Below are positions 36,677 to 48,519 of a stretch of 64,000 bases of DNA, piece by piece (within the stretch, counting starts at the first letter, position 1; the number at the start of each line of letters is the position of its first letter). Below the pieces are notes generated by a model. The model did no database searches. It was not told where the DNA came from and saw only the letters and a list, made by a program, of their open reading frames with translations. The DNA lies in NCBI GenBank assembly GCA_023665145.1, contig JAMPEM010000008.1:26054-90053 (forward strand), given 5' to 3'. Source of the stretch: Bacteroides sp. GTDB lineage: Bacteria; Bacteroidota; Bacteroidia; Bacteroidales; Muribaculaceae. Made by a program: the position numbers and the translations under genes.

Positions 36677-36705
36677 ATTTTCATTTTAAATTAAATTCTG
36701 CATTA

Positions 36706-36909
36706 ATGTATATATCAGTTAATAATGAACAAGTTCTCCTTAAAGAGGATCGATTCACAATAAAAGATCTTCTTACCCTTAGAAAGATAGGAGAAGCAGG
36801 TACAGCTGTTGCCGTAAATGGGAAAATTTGTAAAGCAACCAATTGGGATACAACATATCTTAAAGATGGTGATGATGTAATGCTCATCACAGCTGCTTAT
36901 GGTGGATAA
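36706..36909 (+). CDS. thiS: Sulfur-carrier protein ThiS
   Basis: This 67-residue ubiquitin-fold carrier begins MYISVNNEQ and ends ITAAYGG. The terminal Gly-Gly is adenylated and then thiocarboxylated to deliver sulfur to ThiG for the thiazole ring. The motif GTAVAVNGKI is typical. ATG 36706 is used because longer in-frame starts would overlap thiD and add an unconserved extension. Its end overlaps the next gene by 11 nt. The activating enzyme ThiF is not encoded in this cluster. Confidence 0.93.
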   Translation: MYISVNNEQVLLKEDRFTIKDLLTLRKIGEAGTAVAVNGKICKATNWDTTYLKDGDDVMLITAAYGG

Positions 36910-37441
36910 AACAGAGTTTATCCGTATAGCCATCACACCACCGAATTTTAATATCGATGATGTGCAAAAATGTATTGATATCATCAATAATGGTGATTCC
37001 GATTTACTTCATTTAAGGATTCCGGAGGCTTCGGAATTAACGATAAGAAAGATATTGTCAAAGTTTCCTCACAACCTTTATAACAAGATAAAAATCCATT
37101 CTCATTTCAACCTTGTTCAAGAGTTTGGATTAAGAGGTGCTCATCTTAATAAGCGAGAGCCGACTGCACCAAATCTAAAATGTAAACTATCTAAAAGTTG
37201 CCACACAATAAAAGATGTTATTGAAGCTGCCGGTGCTGATAAATTTGAGTACGTCACACTCTCTCCGGTGTTTGATTCGATATCAAAAATGGGATATAAA
37301 GCAAATCCCTCAATATGGGAAAATGAACTGCCGGCTAACATTGATGTTATAGCTTTAGGAGGTATTACCCCCGATAAATTTGACATACTTAAAGAAAAAG
37401 GGTTTGCCGGAGCTGCAATGCTCGGCTACTTTTTTCATTAG
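36899..37441 (+). CDS. TenI/ThiE-like thiamine phosphate synthase homologue
   Basis: This 180-residue TIM-barrel protein resembles ThiE/TenI but is short. It has LLHLRIPE at the first substrate loop, GLRGAHLN in place of GVHLG.D, YVTLSPVFDSISKMGY in place of the GP.F.T.TK phosphate loop, and ALGGITP near the end. The next gene encodes a better ThiE, so this copy is more likely TenI-like (thiazole tautomerase or an accessory role). It overlaps thiS by 11 nt, which suggests translational coupling. A third option is that it retains weak thiamine phosphate synthase activity. Confidence 0.8.
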   Translation: MVDKTEFIRIAITPPNFNIDDVQKCIDIINNGDSDLLHLRIPEASELTIRKILSKFPHNLYNKIKIHSHFNLVQEFGLRGAHLNKREPTAPNLKCKLSKSCHTIKDVIEAAGADKFEYVTLSPVFDSISKMGYKANPSIWENELPANIDVIALGGITPDKFDILKEKGFAGAAMLGYFFH

Positions 37442-37457
37442 CAATAAAATTATCAAT

Positions 37458-38099
37458 ATGTTACAGTTTATAACAAACGGGAATAACATTCCATTAATAG
37501 TAGAACAAGTAAAAGAAGTACTCGGAGGTGGATGCCGGTGGATACAATTGCGTATGAAGGAGGCTTCTGACGATGACATCCGAAAGACTGTTGAGCAAAT
37601 TAAGCCACTCTGCCAAAAAGCTGAAGCTTTTTTGATTATAAATGATAGGGTCGACTTATGCAAAGAGCTTGGGTTAAGCGGTGTTCATTTAGGGAAAACA
37701 GACATGCTTCCTTCAAAAGCGAGAATGGAACTCGGAGGCGGTCCGGTGATAGGAGTAACCGCCAACACGATTGAAGATGTCATTGCCGTTCGTTCTTTGG
37801 ATATTGATTATATAGGTATTGGTCCTTTCCGCTATACGGAGACGAAGAAAAACCTTGCGCCGGTATTGGGGATTGAAGGGATTAAATCCATTGTTGAAAA
37901 GATGATGGAATTGGAGATTGAAATCCCGACAGTAGCTGTAGGAGGAATCAAAACCGATGATGTCACTGCTTTAATGGATGCCGGTGTGAGAGGAATTGCT
38001 GTCAGTGGAGCGATAGCTCATGCGTCCAACATGGTGGATGAAACGAGAAAATTTATCAGCTTGCTCGCACCCTACGACAAATCCGGCTCGACTGATTAA
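37458..38099 (+). CDS. thiE: Thiamine phosphate synthase
   Basis: This 213-residue TIM-barrel enzyme joins HMP-PP to thiazole phosphate, giving thiamine phosphate. Conserved segments are WIQLRMKEA, INDRVDLC, GVHLGKTDM, GVTANTIEDV, GIGPFRYTETK and VAVGGI. ATG 37458 is used because upstream in-frame codons run back into the TenI-like gene. It is the fourth gene of the operon, with thiG 47 nt downstream. Its complete active-site loops distinguish it from the preceding homologue. Confidence 0.94.
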   Translation: MLQFITNGNNIPLIVEQVKEVLGGGCRWIQLRMKEASDDDIRKTVEQIKPLCQKAEAFLIINDRVDLCKELGLSGVHLGKTDMLPSKARMELGGGPVIGVTANTIEDVIAVRSLDIDYIGIGPFRYTETKKNLAPVLGIEGIKSIVEKMMELEIEIPTVAVGGIKTDDVTALMDAGVRGIAVSGAIAHASNMVDETRKFISLLAPYDKSGSTD

Positions 38100-38146
38100 A
38101 TTATTACCAACCATTAAATATATTAAAAACTACAATAACAACATAA

Positions 38147-38920
38147 ATGAACGATACATTGAGAATCGGAGATAGAGAATTCTCCTCCCGACTTTTTGTC
38201 GGGACAGGGAAATTTTCATCCCCGGACATTATGCTACAGGCAATCAAGTCCTCGGAATCCCAAATGATAACTGTAGCCATGAAGCGTGTTAATATGCTCA
38301 ACGAGGCATCCGACGAAATGATGACTCACATCAATAGAGATCACGTTCAGCTTCTTCCAAACACATCCGGTGTACGAAATGCAAAGGAAGCTGTACTTGC
38401 AGCTCAGATGAGTAGAGAAATTTTCAAAACAGATTTCATCAAACTTGAAATTCATCCTGACCCTAAATATTTGATGCCGGACCCCATCGAGACTTTGAAA
38501 GCAACAGAGGAGCTTGCAAAAGACGGTTTCATCGTCCTACCTTACATTCAGGCTGATCCCGTATTATGTAAACTTCTTGAGGAAGCCGGATCAGCAGCTG
38601 TCATGCCATTAGCCGCTCCTATAGGCACAAATAAGGGTCTTATCACACGAGACCTTCTTGAAATCATTATCGAGCAGTCAAACGTTCCTGTCGTAGTAGA
38701 TGCCGGATTAGGTGCGCCCTCTCATGCTGCTGAAGCTATGGAAATGGGAGCGGATGCAGTCCTTGTCAATACAGCTATCGCTGTGGCCGGAGATCCTGTC
38801 AAAATGGCCGACGCCTTCCGTCTTGCAGTGATTGCCGGTAGAGAAGCCTTCAATTCAGGCTTGGGAACAATCAGCACAACAGCGCAAGCCACCTCTCCCC
38901 TAACATCATTTTTAAAATAA
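38147..38920 (+). CDS. thiG: Thiazole synthase
   Basis: This 257-residue TIM-barrel enzyme makes the thiazole phosphate from deoxyxylulose 5-phosphate, ThiS thiocarboxylate and dehydroglycine. It has [10 protein letters not shown] near the N-terminus, the Schiff-base Lys in [20 protein letters not shown], and [26 protein letters not shown]. The length is standard. It lies between thiE and thiC, 12 nt before thiC, and works with ThiH, encoded two genes later, which supplies dehydroglycine. Confidence 0.97.
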   Translation: MNDTLRIGDREFSSRLFVGTGKFSSPDIMLQAIKSSESQMITVAMKRVNMLNEASDEMMTHINRDHVQLLPNTSGVRNAKEAVLAAQMSREIFKTDFIKLEIHPDPKYLMPDPIETLKATEELAKDGFIVLPYIQADPVLCKLLEEAGSAAVMPLAAPIGTNKGLITRDLLEIIIEQSNVPVVVDAGLGAPSHAAEAMEMGADAVLVNTAIAVAGDPVKMADAFRLAVIAGREAFNSGLGTISTTAQATSPLTSFLK

Positions 38921-41828
<2,908 letters not shown>

Positions 41829-41849
41829 ATTACAAGGAGGGAATAATGG

Positions 41850-41892
41850 GGGGAGTCCAATTCAATACTAATTTGAATTGGACTCCCCTTTT
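41850..41892. terminator. Strong bidirectional terminator between thiH and htpG
   Basis: A 16-bp perfect stem pairs GGGGAGTCCAATTCAA (41850-41865) with TTGAATTGGACTCCCC (41873-41888), followed by TTTT. It separates the convergent thiamine operon and htpG. Confidence 0.92.
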
Positions 41893-41912
41893 AATTAAAG
41901 CGTGATAACTTT

Positions 41913-43949
41913 TTATTTTGACAATAAAGCTATAGACCTGTTTATGAACTTGTTGAGTTCTTCACCCTTTAAGAGTCCGCTTTGCAGCAATGCCAAATCA
42001 ATGATTTGTCGGACAATATTTTCATCATTGGCAAAAGCAGTTGCCTTTGATTCCAATTGTTTGCGTAAACCGGCCACTTTCTCTTCGTCTTCTTTTGTGT
42101 CGGGAGACTGTTTTTTATCTTGAGCTTCTTTAAATTCCTTTTCCATTTTGGAGTTAAGATCTTCGATATTGTTATAATCGGATTGAACTTCCGGAATCAA
42201 TTTCTGATTGACGCGTTCAATAATAGTTTTTACAATATCTTGATCGGTATTGACAACAAGAGAATAATTATCCGGCAAATTACCAAACATACCACCACCC
42301 GGTTGCATGGCAGCCATATCTTTCATACGTCGCATATATTCGTTCTGAATAATGGTTACCGGAGCTGCGTGTTGTCCTACAGGTTCGAATGTGACAATGA
42401 ATTGAGCGTTTTCTGATTCGGGAATCTGAGAACGGAATACATTTGACAGCATTTCAGTCTGAATTGCTGAAAGTCCAGTTTCTTGACTTTCCGCTTTAGG
42501 AATGAGATGTTCGGGTGTGCCTGAGTCTACTCGAACGAATCTCACTTTATTGTCCTTACTTTCAATGGCTCCGGTAATATGCGGATCAAGTTCGCCATTC
42601 ATAATCAACACGCTGTAACCTTTATCCTCACAAGCCTTGATATAGCTGTACTGTGCGGTTTTATCATTGGCATAAATGTATATTACATTGCCATCTTTGT
42701 CAGTCTGATTTGCTTCAACGAGGGATTTATATTCATCAAGAGTGAAGTATTTATCGTCGACAGTTTTGAGCAAGAAGAATTTCTTTGCAGAATCAAAGAA
42801 TTTCTCATCTGTCAGCATACCATATTCAATGAATACCTTTATGTCATCCCATTTTTCTTCAAATGAAGCTCTGTTATCTTTAAACATTTTATCGAGCTTC
42901 TCTGAAACCTTCTTTGCAATATACCCTGAAATCTGCTTTACTTGTCTATCGGACTGGAGATAACTTCTACTTACATTAAGCGGGATATCGGGGGAATCAA
43001 TAACGCCTTGCATCAGCATCATGAACTCCGGTACTACTCCCTCTACCTGATCAGTGACATACACTTGATTACAATAGAGTTGAATTCTGTCTTTTCTTAT
43101 ATCTACATTACTTTTAATTTTAGGGAAATAGAGAATTCCGGTAAGAGTGAAAGGATAGTCAACATTAAGGTGAATCCAGAACATTGGATCCTCTTGTCCC
43201 GGCATTAATTCGTGATAGAATCGGATATAGTCATCATCGGTGAGGTCAGCCGGCTTTTTAGTCCAAAGTGGTTCTGTAGCATTGATAACCTTATCTTTAT
43301 CGGTATCAACATATTTCCCTTCTTTCCATTCCTGTTCTTTACCACTAACAACGGGTACCGGTAAGAAACGACAATATTTCTTAAGAAGCGTATCAATACG
43401 GGATTGATCCAAAAATTCCTTGCTTTCGTCATCGATATAGAGAATAATATCTGTACCACGAGAGTCTTTCTCTATTTCAGACATTTCATATTCTGGGGAT
43501 CCGTCGCAGACCCACATCACAGCTTTGGCCCCACCTTTGTAGGAGAGGGAACGAATTTCCACTTTTTTTGATACCATGAAAGCCGAATAGAATCCCAATC
43601 CAAAGTGGCCAATTATCGAATTTGCAGTATCTTTATATTTTGCAACAAATTCTTCAGCACCAGAGAAGGCAATTTGATTGATATACTTATCAATATCATC
43701 TTTGTCCATACCTATACCATGATCAGATACAGTAAGAGTACCGGCTTCTTTATCAATAGTAACCTTTACATTCATCTCGCCGAGTTCTCCTTTGAAATCA
43801 CCAAAAGAAGCGAGAGTTTTTAGTTTTTGCGTTGCATCAATTGCATTAGAAACGAGCTCACGAAGGAATATTTCGTGGTCGCTATAAAGAAATTTTTTTA
43901 TTACCGGAAAGATATTCTCCGTAGTAACTCCGATTTTTCCTGTTGCCAT
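41913..43949 (-). CDS. htpG: Hsp90-family chaperone HtpG
   Basis: This 678-residue ATP-dependent chaperone begins MATGKIGVTTENIFPVIKKFL. The GHKL ATPase domain shows LRELVSNAIDA, DHGIGMDKDDI and GHFGLGFYSAFMV. Middle and C-terminal dimerisation domains follow (QIPESENAQF, LLQSGLLKGEE). ATG 43949 is chosen because an in-frame start further upstream at 43982 adds an unconserved stretch. A -7-like TATCTTTG at 44007-44000 (minus) lacks a good -33. It is in line with dnaA, about 107 nt downstream, and ends at the strong terminator shared with thiH. Confidence 0.97.
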   Translation of the reverse strand: MATGKIGVTTENIFPVIKKFLYSDHEIFLRELVSNAIDATQKLKTLASFGDFKGELGEMNVKVTIDKEAGTLTVSDHGIGMDKDDIDKYINQIAFSGAEEFVAKYKDTANSIIGHFGLGFYSAFMVSKKVEIRSLSYKGGAKAVMWVCDGSPEYEMSEIEKDSRGTDIILYIDDESKEFLDQSRIDTLLKKYCRFLPVPVVSGKEQEWKEGKYVDTDKDKVINATEPLWTKKPADLTDDDYIRFYHELMPGQEDPMFWIHLNVDYPFTLTGILYFPKIKSNVDIRKDRIQLYCNQVYVTDQVEGVVPEFMMLMQGVIDSPDIPLNVSRSYLQSDRQVKQISGYIAKKVSEKLDKMFKDNRASFEEKWDDIKVFIEYGMLTDEKFFDSAKKFFLLKTVDDKYFTLDEYKSLVEANQTDKDGNVIYIYANDKTAQYSYIKACEDKGYSVLIMNGELDPHITGAIESKDNKVRFVRVDSGTPEHLIPKAESQETGLSAIQTEMLSNVFRSQIPESENAQFIVTFEPVGQHAAPVTIIQNEYMRRMKDMAAMQPGGGMFGNLPDNYSLVVNTDQDIVKTIIERVNQKLIPEVQSDYNNIEDLNSKMEKEFKEAQDKKQSPDTKEDEEKVAGLRKQLESKATAFANDENIVRQIIDLALLQSGLLKGEELNKFINRSIALLSK

Positions 43950-43978
43950 AATATTATGATTGTTTTTATAGTCTACAA

Positions 43979-44007
43979 GCACGGATACAAATATCGTGCC
44001 AAAGATA
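43979..44007 (-). promoter_or_regulatory. Possible dnaA terminator and htpG promoter element
   Basis: A small hairpin at 43979-43999 (GCACGGAT / ATATCGTGC) adjoins TATCTTTG on the minus strand (44007-44000), which fits the TAnnTTTG element. No TTG lies 19-20 nt upstream, so the promoter call is weak. Confidence 0.4.
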
Positions 44008-44056
44008 TAACAAACATGAATCTTGAAGAGTTGAATACGGCTTCGGATATACTTAT

Positions 44057-45466
44057 TTACCGGAGGAGTTCCTTTTCAATTGTGATGAGACGTGAATTCA
44101 GCTCAGAATCTTTCTCTTTTTTAGATGAAATCATTCTGATATCATGAAGGACTGTAGAGTGTTTCCTATTTAGTTTTGCTCCGATAGCAGGTAGAGAGAG
44201 TCCGGTATGTTTTTTTGTCAGATACATTATAATCTGACGTGCTTCTGCAATCTCTTTTACTCTGCTTTTGCCAAAAATCACATCGGGATTAAGACTAAAA
44301 GAATCGGCAGTTGTCTCAACAATCATGTCAAAATTGACAATTTTTTGTATCGGTTTCTTTATATTGTGGCTCATCACTTGCTCAACAAGCTCCCGGTTGA
44401 TTTCGCCACCGGTCATAATGCTTCGTGTCAGTATCCCCATGACAACACCTTCAATTTCTCTGACGGAACCGGTCGCATTTTCAGCAATCATGTTAATAAT
44501 TTCTTCCGGTATGTCAAGGCCATTTTTGTTGGCTTTGAATTGAAGAATCTGTTTCCTGAGTTGGAAATCCGGTTTGTTGAGACGTTCAGTCACCCCCCAT
44601 TTAAATCTATCTATTAGTCGGTCGGAAATACCGTCAAGCTCCACAGGTGGTCGGTCGCAAGTAAAAATCAGTTTTTTTCCTTGTTGATGTAAAGAATTGA
44701 AGATTGGGAATATTGCAGACATTGTTCCCTCTTTATGTGACAATTCCTGCAAATCATCAATAAGGAGAACATCCATTTTTTGAAACCAATTAATGAATGC
44801 CGGAATCTGTTTTTTTACAGTTGCGTTAGCAAGCAGATACTGAAATTGCCTCATAGGAATAAATAATACATTTACATTACGCACAGTATCTTTAATATAA
44901 TTGCCAATTGCTTGGATAAGATGTGTTTTTCCCACCCCTACATCACCGTAAAGGAAGAATGGATTAAATTCGTTGCGCGAGGGATTTTTTGCAATATATT
45001 CAGCAATAGTGTATGGGAGTTTATTGGAGAGTCCCACACAGTAATTATCGAATGTGAATGTATTATTTAATTGAGATTCAATCTCACCCTTAATTTTGCT
45101 CGATGAATCTTCAAGAGGATTCATGGGGCGTTCCATCTGCCGTGTAAACTTTGTACCGGAATGTTTAGTCCTTTCCGGGCTTGACAAAGTAACTACTGAC
45201 TTTGAATCATTATTGATTATATTAACGGCATATCTGATTGGAACTTTTCTACCAAAGACTCTTCTGAGTGAAAGTGAAATTATTTCGCAGAAATCGTCTT
45301 CATATTTTTCGAAAAAGAAATGGGAAGGGAGAGAAATAATCAGTGAACCGTCTTTCATGGTAACCTCACGGGCGCATGAGAACCATACATCAAACCGTTC
45401 GGGCCCGACGTTGTCTCGTATAATATCGAGACATTTTTTCCATTTCTGCTTATAATCTTCTTCCAT
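44057..45466 (-). CDS. dnaA: Chromosomal replication initiator DnaA
   Basis: This 469-residue initiator has domain I (KWKKCLDIIRDNVGPERFDVWF), a variable linker rich in Ser/Lys, the AAA+ domain with Walker A GDVGVGKTH and Walker B LLIDDLQ, and the C-terminal DNA-binding domain with KLNRKHSTVLHDIRMI. It melts the origin by binding DnaA boxes. Neither dnaN nor recF lies beside it, and I saw no cluster of DnaA boxes nearby, so the origin is probably elsewhere. A -7-like TAAATTTG lies 57 nt upstream of the start. Confidence 0.97.
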   Translation of the reverse strand: MEEDYKQKWKKCLDIIRDNVGPERFDVWFSCAREVTMKDGSLIISLPSHFFFEKYEDDFCEIISLSLRRVFGRKVPIRYAVNIINNDSKSVVTLSSPERTKHSGTKFTRQMERPMNPLEDSSSKIKGEIESQLNNTFTFDNYCVGLSNKLPYTIAEYIAKNPSRNEFNPFFLYGDVGVGKTHLIQAIGNYIKDTVRNVNVLFIPMRQFQYLLANATVKKQIPAFINWFQKMDVLLIDDLQELSHKEGTMSAIFPIFNSLHQQGKKLIFTCDRPPVELDGISDRLIDRFKWGVTERLNKPDFQLRKQILQFKANKNGLDIPEEIINMIAENATGSVREIEGVVMGILTRSIMTGGEINRELVEQVMSHNIKKPIQKIVNFDMIVETTADSFSLNPDVIFGKSRVKEIAEARQIIMYLTKKHTGLSLPAIGAKLNRKHSTVLHDIRMISSKKEKDSELNSRLITIEKELLR

Positions 45467-45515
45467 TCAGTTAGATTGCTAATGCATGTTCTCATATAGA
45501 GGCGAAAAGCGACTA

Positions 45516-45523
45516 CAAATTTA
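45516..45523 (-). promoter_or_regulatory. Possible -7 element of the dnaA promoter
   Basis: The minus strand reads TAAATTTG from 45523 to 45516, matching TAnnTTTG. No TTG occurs at the expected distance, so it is a partial match only. Confidence 0.35.
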
Positions 45524-45640
45524 GCATATTTTTTCTGAATATGAAAGGATTTAGCGAGATTAAATTTCTCTAATATTATGATAATATTGATTATCAATCT
45601 GATTATTTTTTTGCAGGTATTTCATGTTCATTATTATTAT

Positions 45641-45676
45641 AAAAGTCGACCTTTACTTTGAAAAAGGTCGACTTTT
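45641..45676 (-). terminator. Terminator after the MCE/MlaD gene
   Basis: AAAAGTCGACCTTT (45641-45654) pairs with AAAGGTCGACTTTT (45663-45676) with an 8-nt loop and a terminal T/A run. On the minus strand it lies 24 nt beyond the mlaD stop. Confidence 0.85.
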
Positions 45677-45700
45677 TATACCATTTATTAAATCTTTAAT

Positions 45701-46624
45701 TTACAACAATTTAATTGAGATATAGCGTTTGGGATTTTTCTTGATATCCAATATTAGGGAATCTATATCAGCTGTTACTCTATTTAGTCGGTTATAAAGT
45801 TCCGGGTCTTGAGTAAGCATCCCGAGTGTTGAATTTTTGTCGTTTATTTGTGAGGAGAATGTATTAAGATTTGAAGAAACGTCATAAAGGTTGCCTGTAA
45901 TTCCGTGTACATTGTCCATAGTAGAAGCAATTGGCAGTGATTTCAATTGCGATGACAACACCGCAAGATTATAGCAGATTGTGTCAATTTTTGTCATGGA
46001 ATGACTTGCTTGATTCATCAATCCGGGAACATCTTTACTTAAAGTATTATTAAGTCCTTCGCTTGCCAAAAGAATATTGTTAGATATTCCATCAATTCTT
46101 CTCATAGCTTGGTACATGGCCGGATCTGTGACCAACATATTTACACCGCCCAACAATGTGTCAACCCTACTTATAACACCACTTACTTGAGGCATAAGGT
46201 CATCCTGTAATGAAGACATTAAATCAGGGGTAACAGAACTTTTCAGAGTGCCACCTACACTAAGCATTTTTTTGCTCGTTCCGACCACAATATTAATATA
46301 TGAACCGCTAAGAAGAGTCGAAGCAATTTGTGCATGAGAGTCTTCGGGGAGTTCCAAATCCTTATTTAATGCAAGAAGAACTTTCACCTTTCCATGATTC
46401 TTATAATCAAATTCTATATCTCTGACTTGTCCCACTTTATAACCGTTAATTTGAACCGGAGCGGCCACTTCAAGTCCGGAGACATTGTCATATTCTGCAT
46501 AATAGAAGTTGGCCGGTGTAAACAAGTTAATCCCTTTAAGATAGTCAATACCAAAAAAGAGAATAACAAGGGCTGCGATAACACTTATACCTATTATAAA
46601 TTCTTTAGCTGATAATTTTTTCAT
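45701..46624 (-). CDS. mlaD: MCE-domain lipid transport protein (MlaD family)
   Basis: This 307-residue protein has one N-terminal membrane helix (FIIGISVIAALVILFFGIDYL). An MCE domain follows (about residues 35-120: YAEYDNVSGLEVAAPVQINGYKVGQVRDIEF, broken here by the family turn) with LPEDSHAQIASTLLSGSYINI. The C-terminal half is helical. MlaD-type proteins form hexamers that carry phospholipids between inner and outer membranes. MlaE/MlaF partners are not in the window. It lies 70 nt after an amidase gene on the same strand, so they may be cotranscribed. Confidence 0.9.
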   Translation of the reverse strand: MKKLSAKEFIIGISVIAALVILFFGIDYLKGINLFTPANFYYAEYDNVSGLEVAAPVQINGYKVGQVRDIEFDYKNHGKVKVLLALNKDLELPEDSHAQIASTLLSGSYINIVVGTSKKMLSVGGTLKSSVTPDLMSSLQDDLMPQVSGVISRVDTLLGGVNMLVTDPAMYQAMRRIDGISNNILLASEGLNNTLSKDVPGLMNQASHSMTKIDTICYNLAVLSSQLKSLPIASTMDNVHGITGNLYDVSSNLNTFSSQINDKNSTLGMLTQDPELYNRLNRVTADIDSLILDIKKNPKRYISIKLL

Positions 46625-46694
46625 TTTGTTATAGTGGAATATGCTTATAGTTTAACGTTGATTATTAGAATAGAGTTCATGCACTAAATTATCA

Positions 46695-48359
46695 TTACTT
46701 AATATTGGAATGTCGATTACGTGACTTCTTATTCAAAGAACTTTCAGGATTTGCTTCATTAATCTGAATTTTTTGTTCTGTATTTGAAAATGCGTGTTCT
46801 ACTCTTCCGTTAGCTTGTTCAATTTCTTTGTGTTGTTGTAATTTTTTATCTTTGGAAGATTTCTTTCCCGAATCGGAAGCTGTTATAACCGTATCTGATT
46901 TTGTTTCATTTTTGTTCCGTTGGGAGGCATTGACCGCTGACATATCTGCAGTTTCTGCATTTCCTTTTTCTTTATTGACAATTTTCTTCTTGGAAGCGTC
47001 CTTTGAGTTGCTGCCAAAATCAGTTTGTTTGTTTCCTTGGGCTATACTATCTTTGGTTCTTGCTCGCGACTTTCCTTGCGCTTTAGCACTATTTTCTTTG
47101 GCACTCTTTCTATGATTCGCATCTCCGCCTTCATTAATCACCACTTCACGACCATTAACAATACGCACCACTTGCGAATCATTGTTTTTATGTTTGTTGA
47201 TTTTCTCTTTTTTAGCTTTTAGCTTACGGTCTTTTCTGTTACGCGGCTTTTTGACATCCTCCACATCATTAATAACGGGCGGATTTGCAGCAATATTTGT
47301 CTCAGAGACTAAGCCATCACTTACAGATTGATCTGAATGAGTATTTATAGTAATAAAGTCTGTTTCATAATTATGAGAAATAGATACCTTCCTCGCAGCA
47401 TCACTTCTTCTGCGTCTCGGTGATTTACCATTGCTGGATGCCCTTACTTTAGGAGCATCGGTCACTATTCTTGTAGTACCTTTTGATTCAGCCAATGTAA
47501 CGGCTTCACCTTTAGCTTCTACGCGGTTCTCTAATTTGGGAGTCTGTTTTTCAGCTAATTTTAATTCCTTACGATATGTTTCAACTGATTTAAAAAGAGC
47601 CTCAGCAAGTTTTTTTTGACCGGCCGTAGAGCTGATAAATTCAGCTGATTTGGGATTGCAAATAAAATCAACCTCCACAAGAGCACCGGGCATTGAAGTA
47701 GCCCACAGCACCCAAAATCCTGCTTGGTGAACTCCTCTCCCTTTTCTTCCGGCTGTGCTTTGTAATTGTTTTTCAGCAATCTCTGCAAACTTGATACTAT
47801 TGCTCAAATTTTTCTTTTGGGCCATTTCGAATATAATGTAGGATTCATCACGCTGCGGATCAAATCCTTCATATTTTTCATTATAGTTTTCTTCAAGTTT
47901 AATGACAGCATTTTCACGCTGTGCCACTTTCATATTACTATCATCTTTATGTAGTCCCAACACATATACAGACGAGCCTTCTACTGTTTTTCGCTTGGGA
48001 TTATTGGCATCAAGTGAATTGGTATGAATTGATATAAACAGATTACCCTTTGCGCCATTTGCTTTATCAGCTCTTTGCTGAAGAGTCAGGTAAGTATCAT
48101 CATCACGGGTGTAGACTACCTTCACATCCTTCATCTTTTTTTTCAGAATATCGCCAAGCTGCAAAGCCACACCGAGGTTAATATCCTTTTCTCTAACACC
48201 ATTATCTACAGCTCCGACATCTTTACCACCATGACCGGCATCAATTACGATTATAAACGGTTTTTTGGACGCGCCAAAAGAACAGAGGGAGAATATTCCC
48301 GCTGCAACGATTAAGAGAAAAAATATTTTTATGCGAAATATATGTTCTGTAAAATTCAT
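46695..48359 (-). CDS. N-acetylmuramoyl-L-alanine amidase with long basic tail
   Basis: This 554-residue exported amidase has a signal peptide (FLLIVAAGIFSLCSFGAS). The zinc-dependent Amidase_3 domain spans about residues 33-270. Its ligands and active residues lie in VIDAGHGGKD (His), VREKDINLGVAL (Glu), SIHTNSLD (His) and ALVEVDFI (Glu). Family enzymes remove the stem peptide from MurNAc and help cell separation. The last 280 residues are unusual: low-complexity, Lys/Arg/Asn/Ser-rich, with PRRRRS and many KK pairs and no recognisable domain. The tail could bind peptidoglycan, LPS or DNA. Confidence 0.92.
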   Translation of the reverse strand: MNFTEHIFRIKIFFLLIVAAGIFSLCSFGASKKPFIIVIDAGHGGKDVGAVDNGVREKDINLGVALQLGDILKKKMKDVKVVYTRDDDTYLTLQQRADKANGAKGNLFISIHTNSLDANNPKRKTVEGSSVYVLGLHKDDSNMKVAQRENAVIKLEENYNEKYEGFDPQRDESYIIFEMAQKKNLSNSIKFAEIAEKQLQSTAGRKGRGVHQAGFWVLWATSMPGALVEVDFICNPKSAEFISSTAGQKKLAEALFKSVETYRKELKLAEKQTPKLENRVEAKGEAVTLAESKGTTRIVTDAPKVRASSNGKSPRRRRSDAARKVSISHNYETDFITINTHSDQSVSDGLVSETNIAANPPVINDVEDVKKPRNRKDRKLKAKKEKINKHKNNDSQVVRIVNGREVVINEGGDANHRKSAKENSAKAQGKSRARTKDSIAQGNKQTDFGSNSKDASKKKIVNKEKGNAETADMSAVNASQRNKNETKSDTVITASDSGKKSSKDKKLQQHKEIEQANGRVEHAFSNTEQKIQINEANPESSLNKKSRNRHSNIK

Positions 48360-48507
48360 GACGGATGTTTTTTATGCCTTCAAAAACGATAAGTATATAT
48401 ACTAATCATCATATCTGTCGGCAAAATCTGTTACAAAATTAACAAATTTAGACGATACATGAAAATTTTTGGGTATGTTTCTAAACTATTAATTCATTAA
48501 AATTTTG

Positions 48508-48515
48508 TAATTTTG
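48508..48515 (+). promoter_or_regulatory. -7 element just before the THUMP-like methyltransferase
   Basis: TAATTTTG at 48508-48515 matches the -7 consensus but has no clear -33 at the usual distance. The start codon at 48520 is only 4 nt beyond it, so any transcript from here would be nearly leaderless. Confidence 0.4.
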
Positions 48516-48519
48516 CAAT

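Noticed and set aside
44057-45700. Replication origin next to dnaA
   Set aside because: I looked for clustered TTATNCACA boxes near dnaA and found none. The two TTATCCACA matches I saw (50848-50856 in folE and 58175-58183 in the nitroreductase gene) are isolated and lie in coding sequence.
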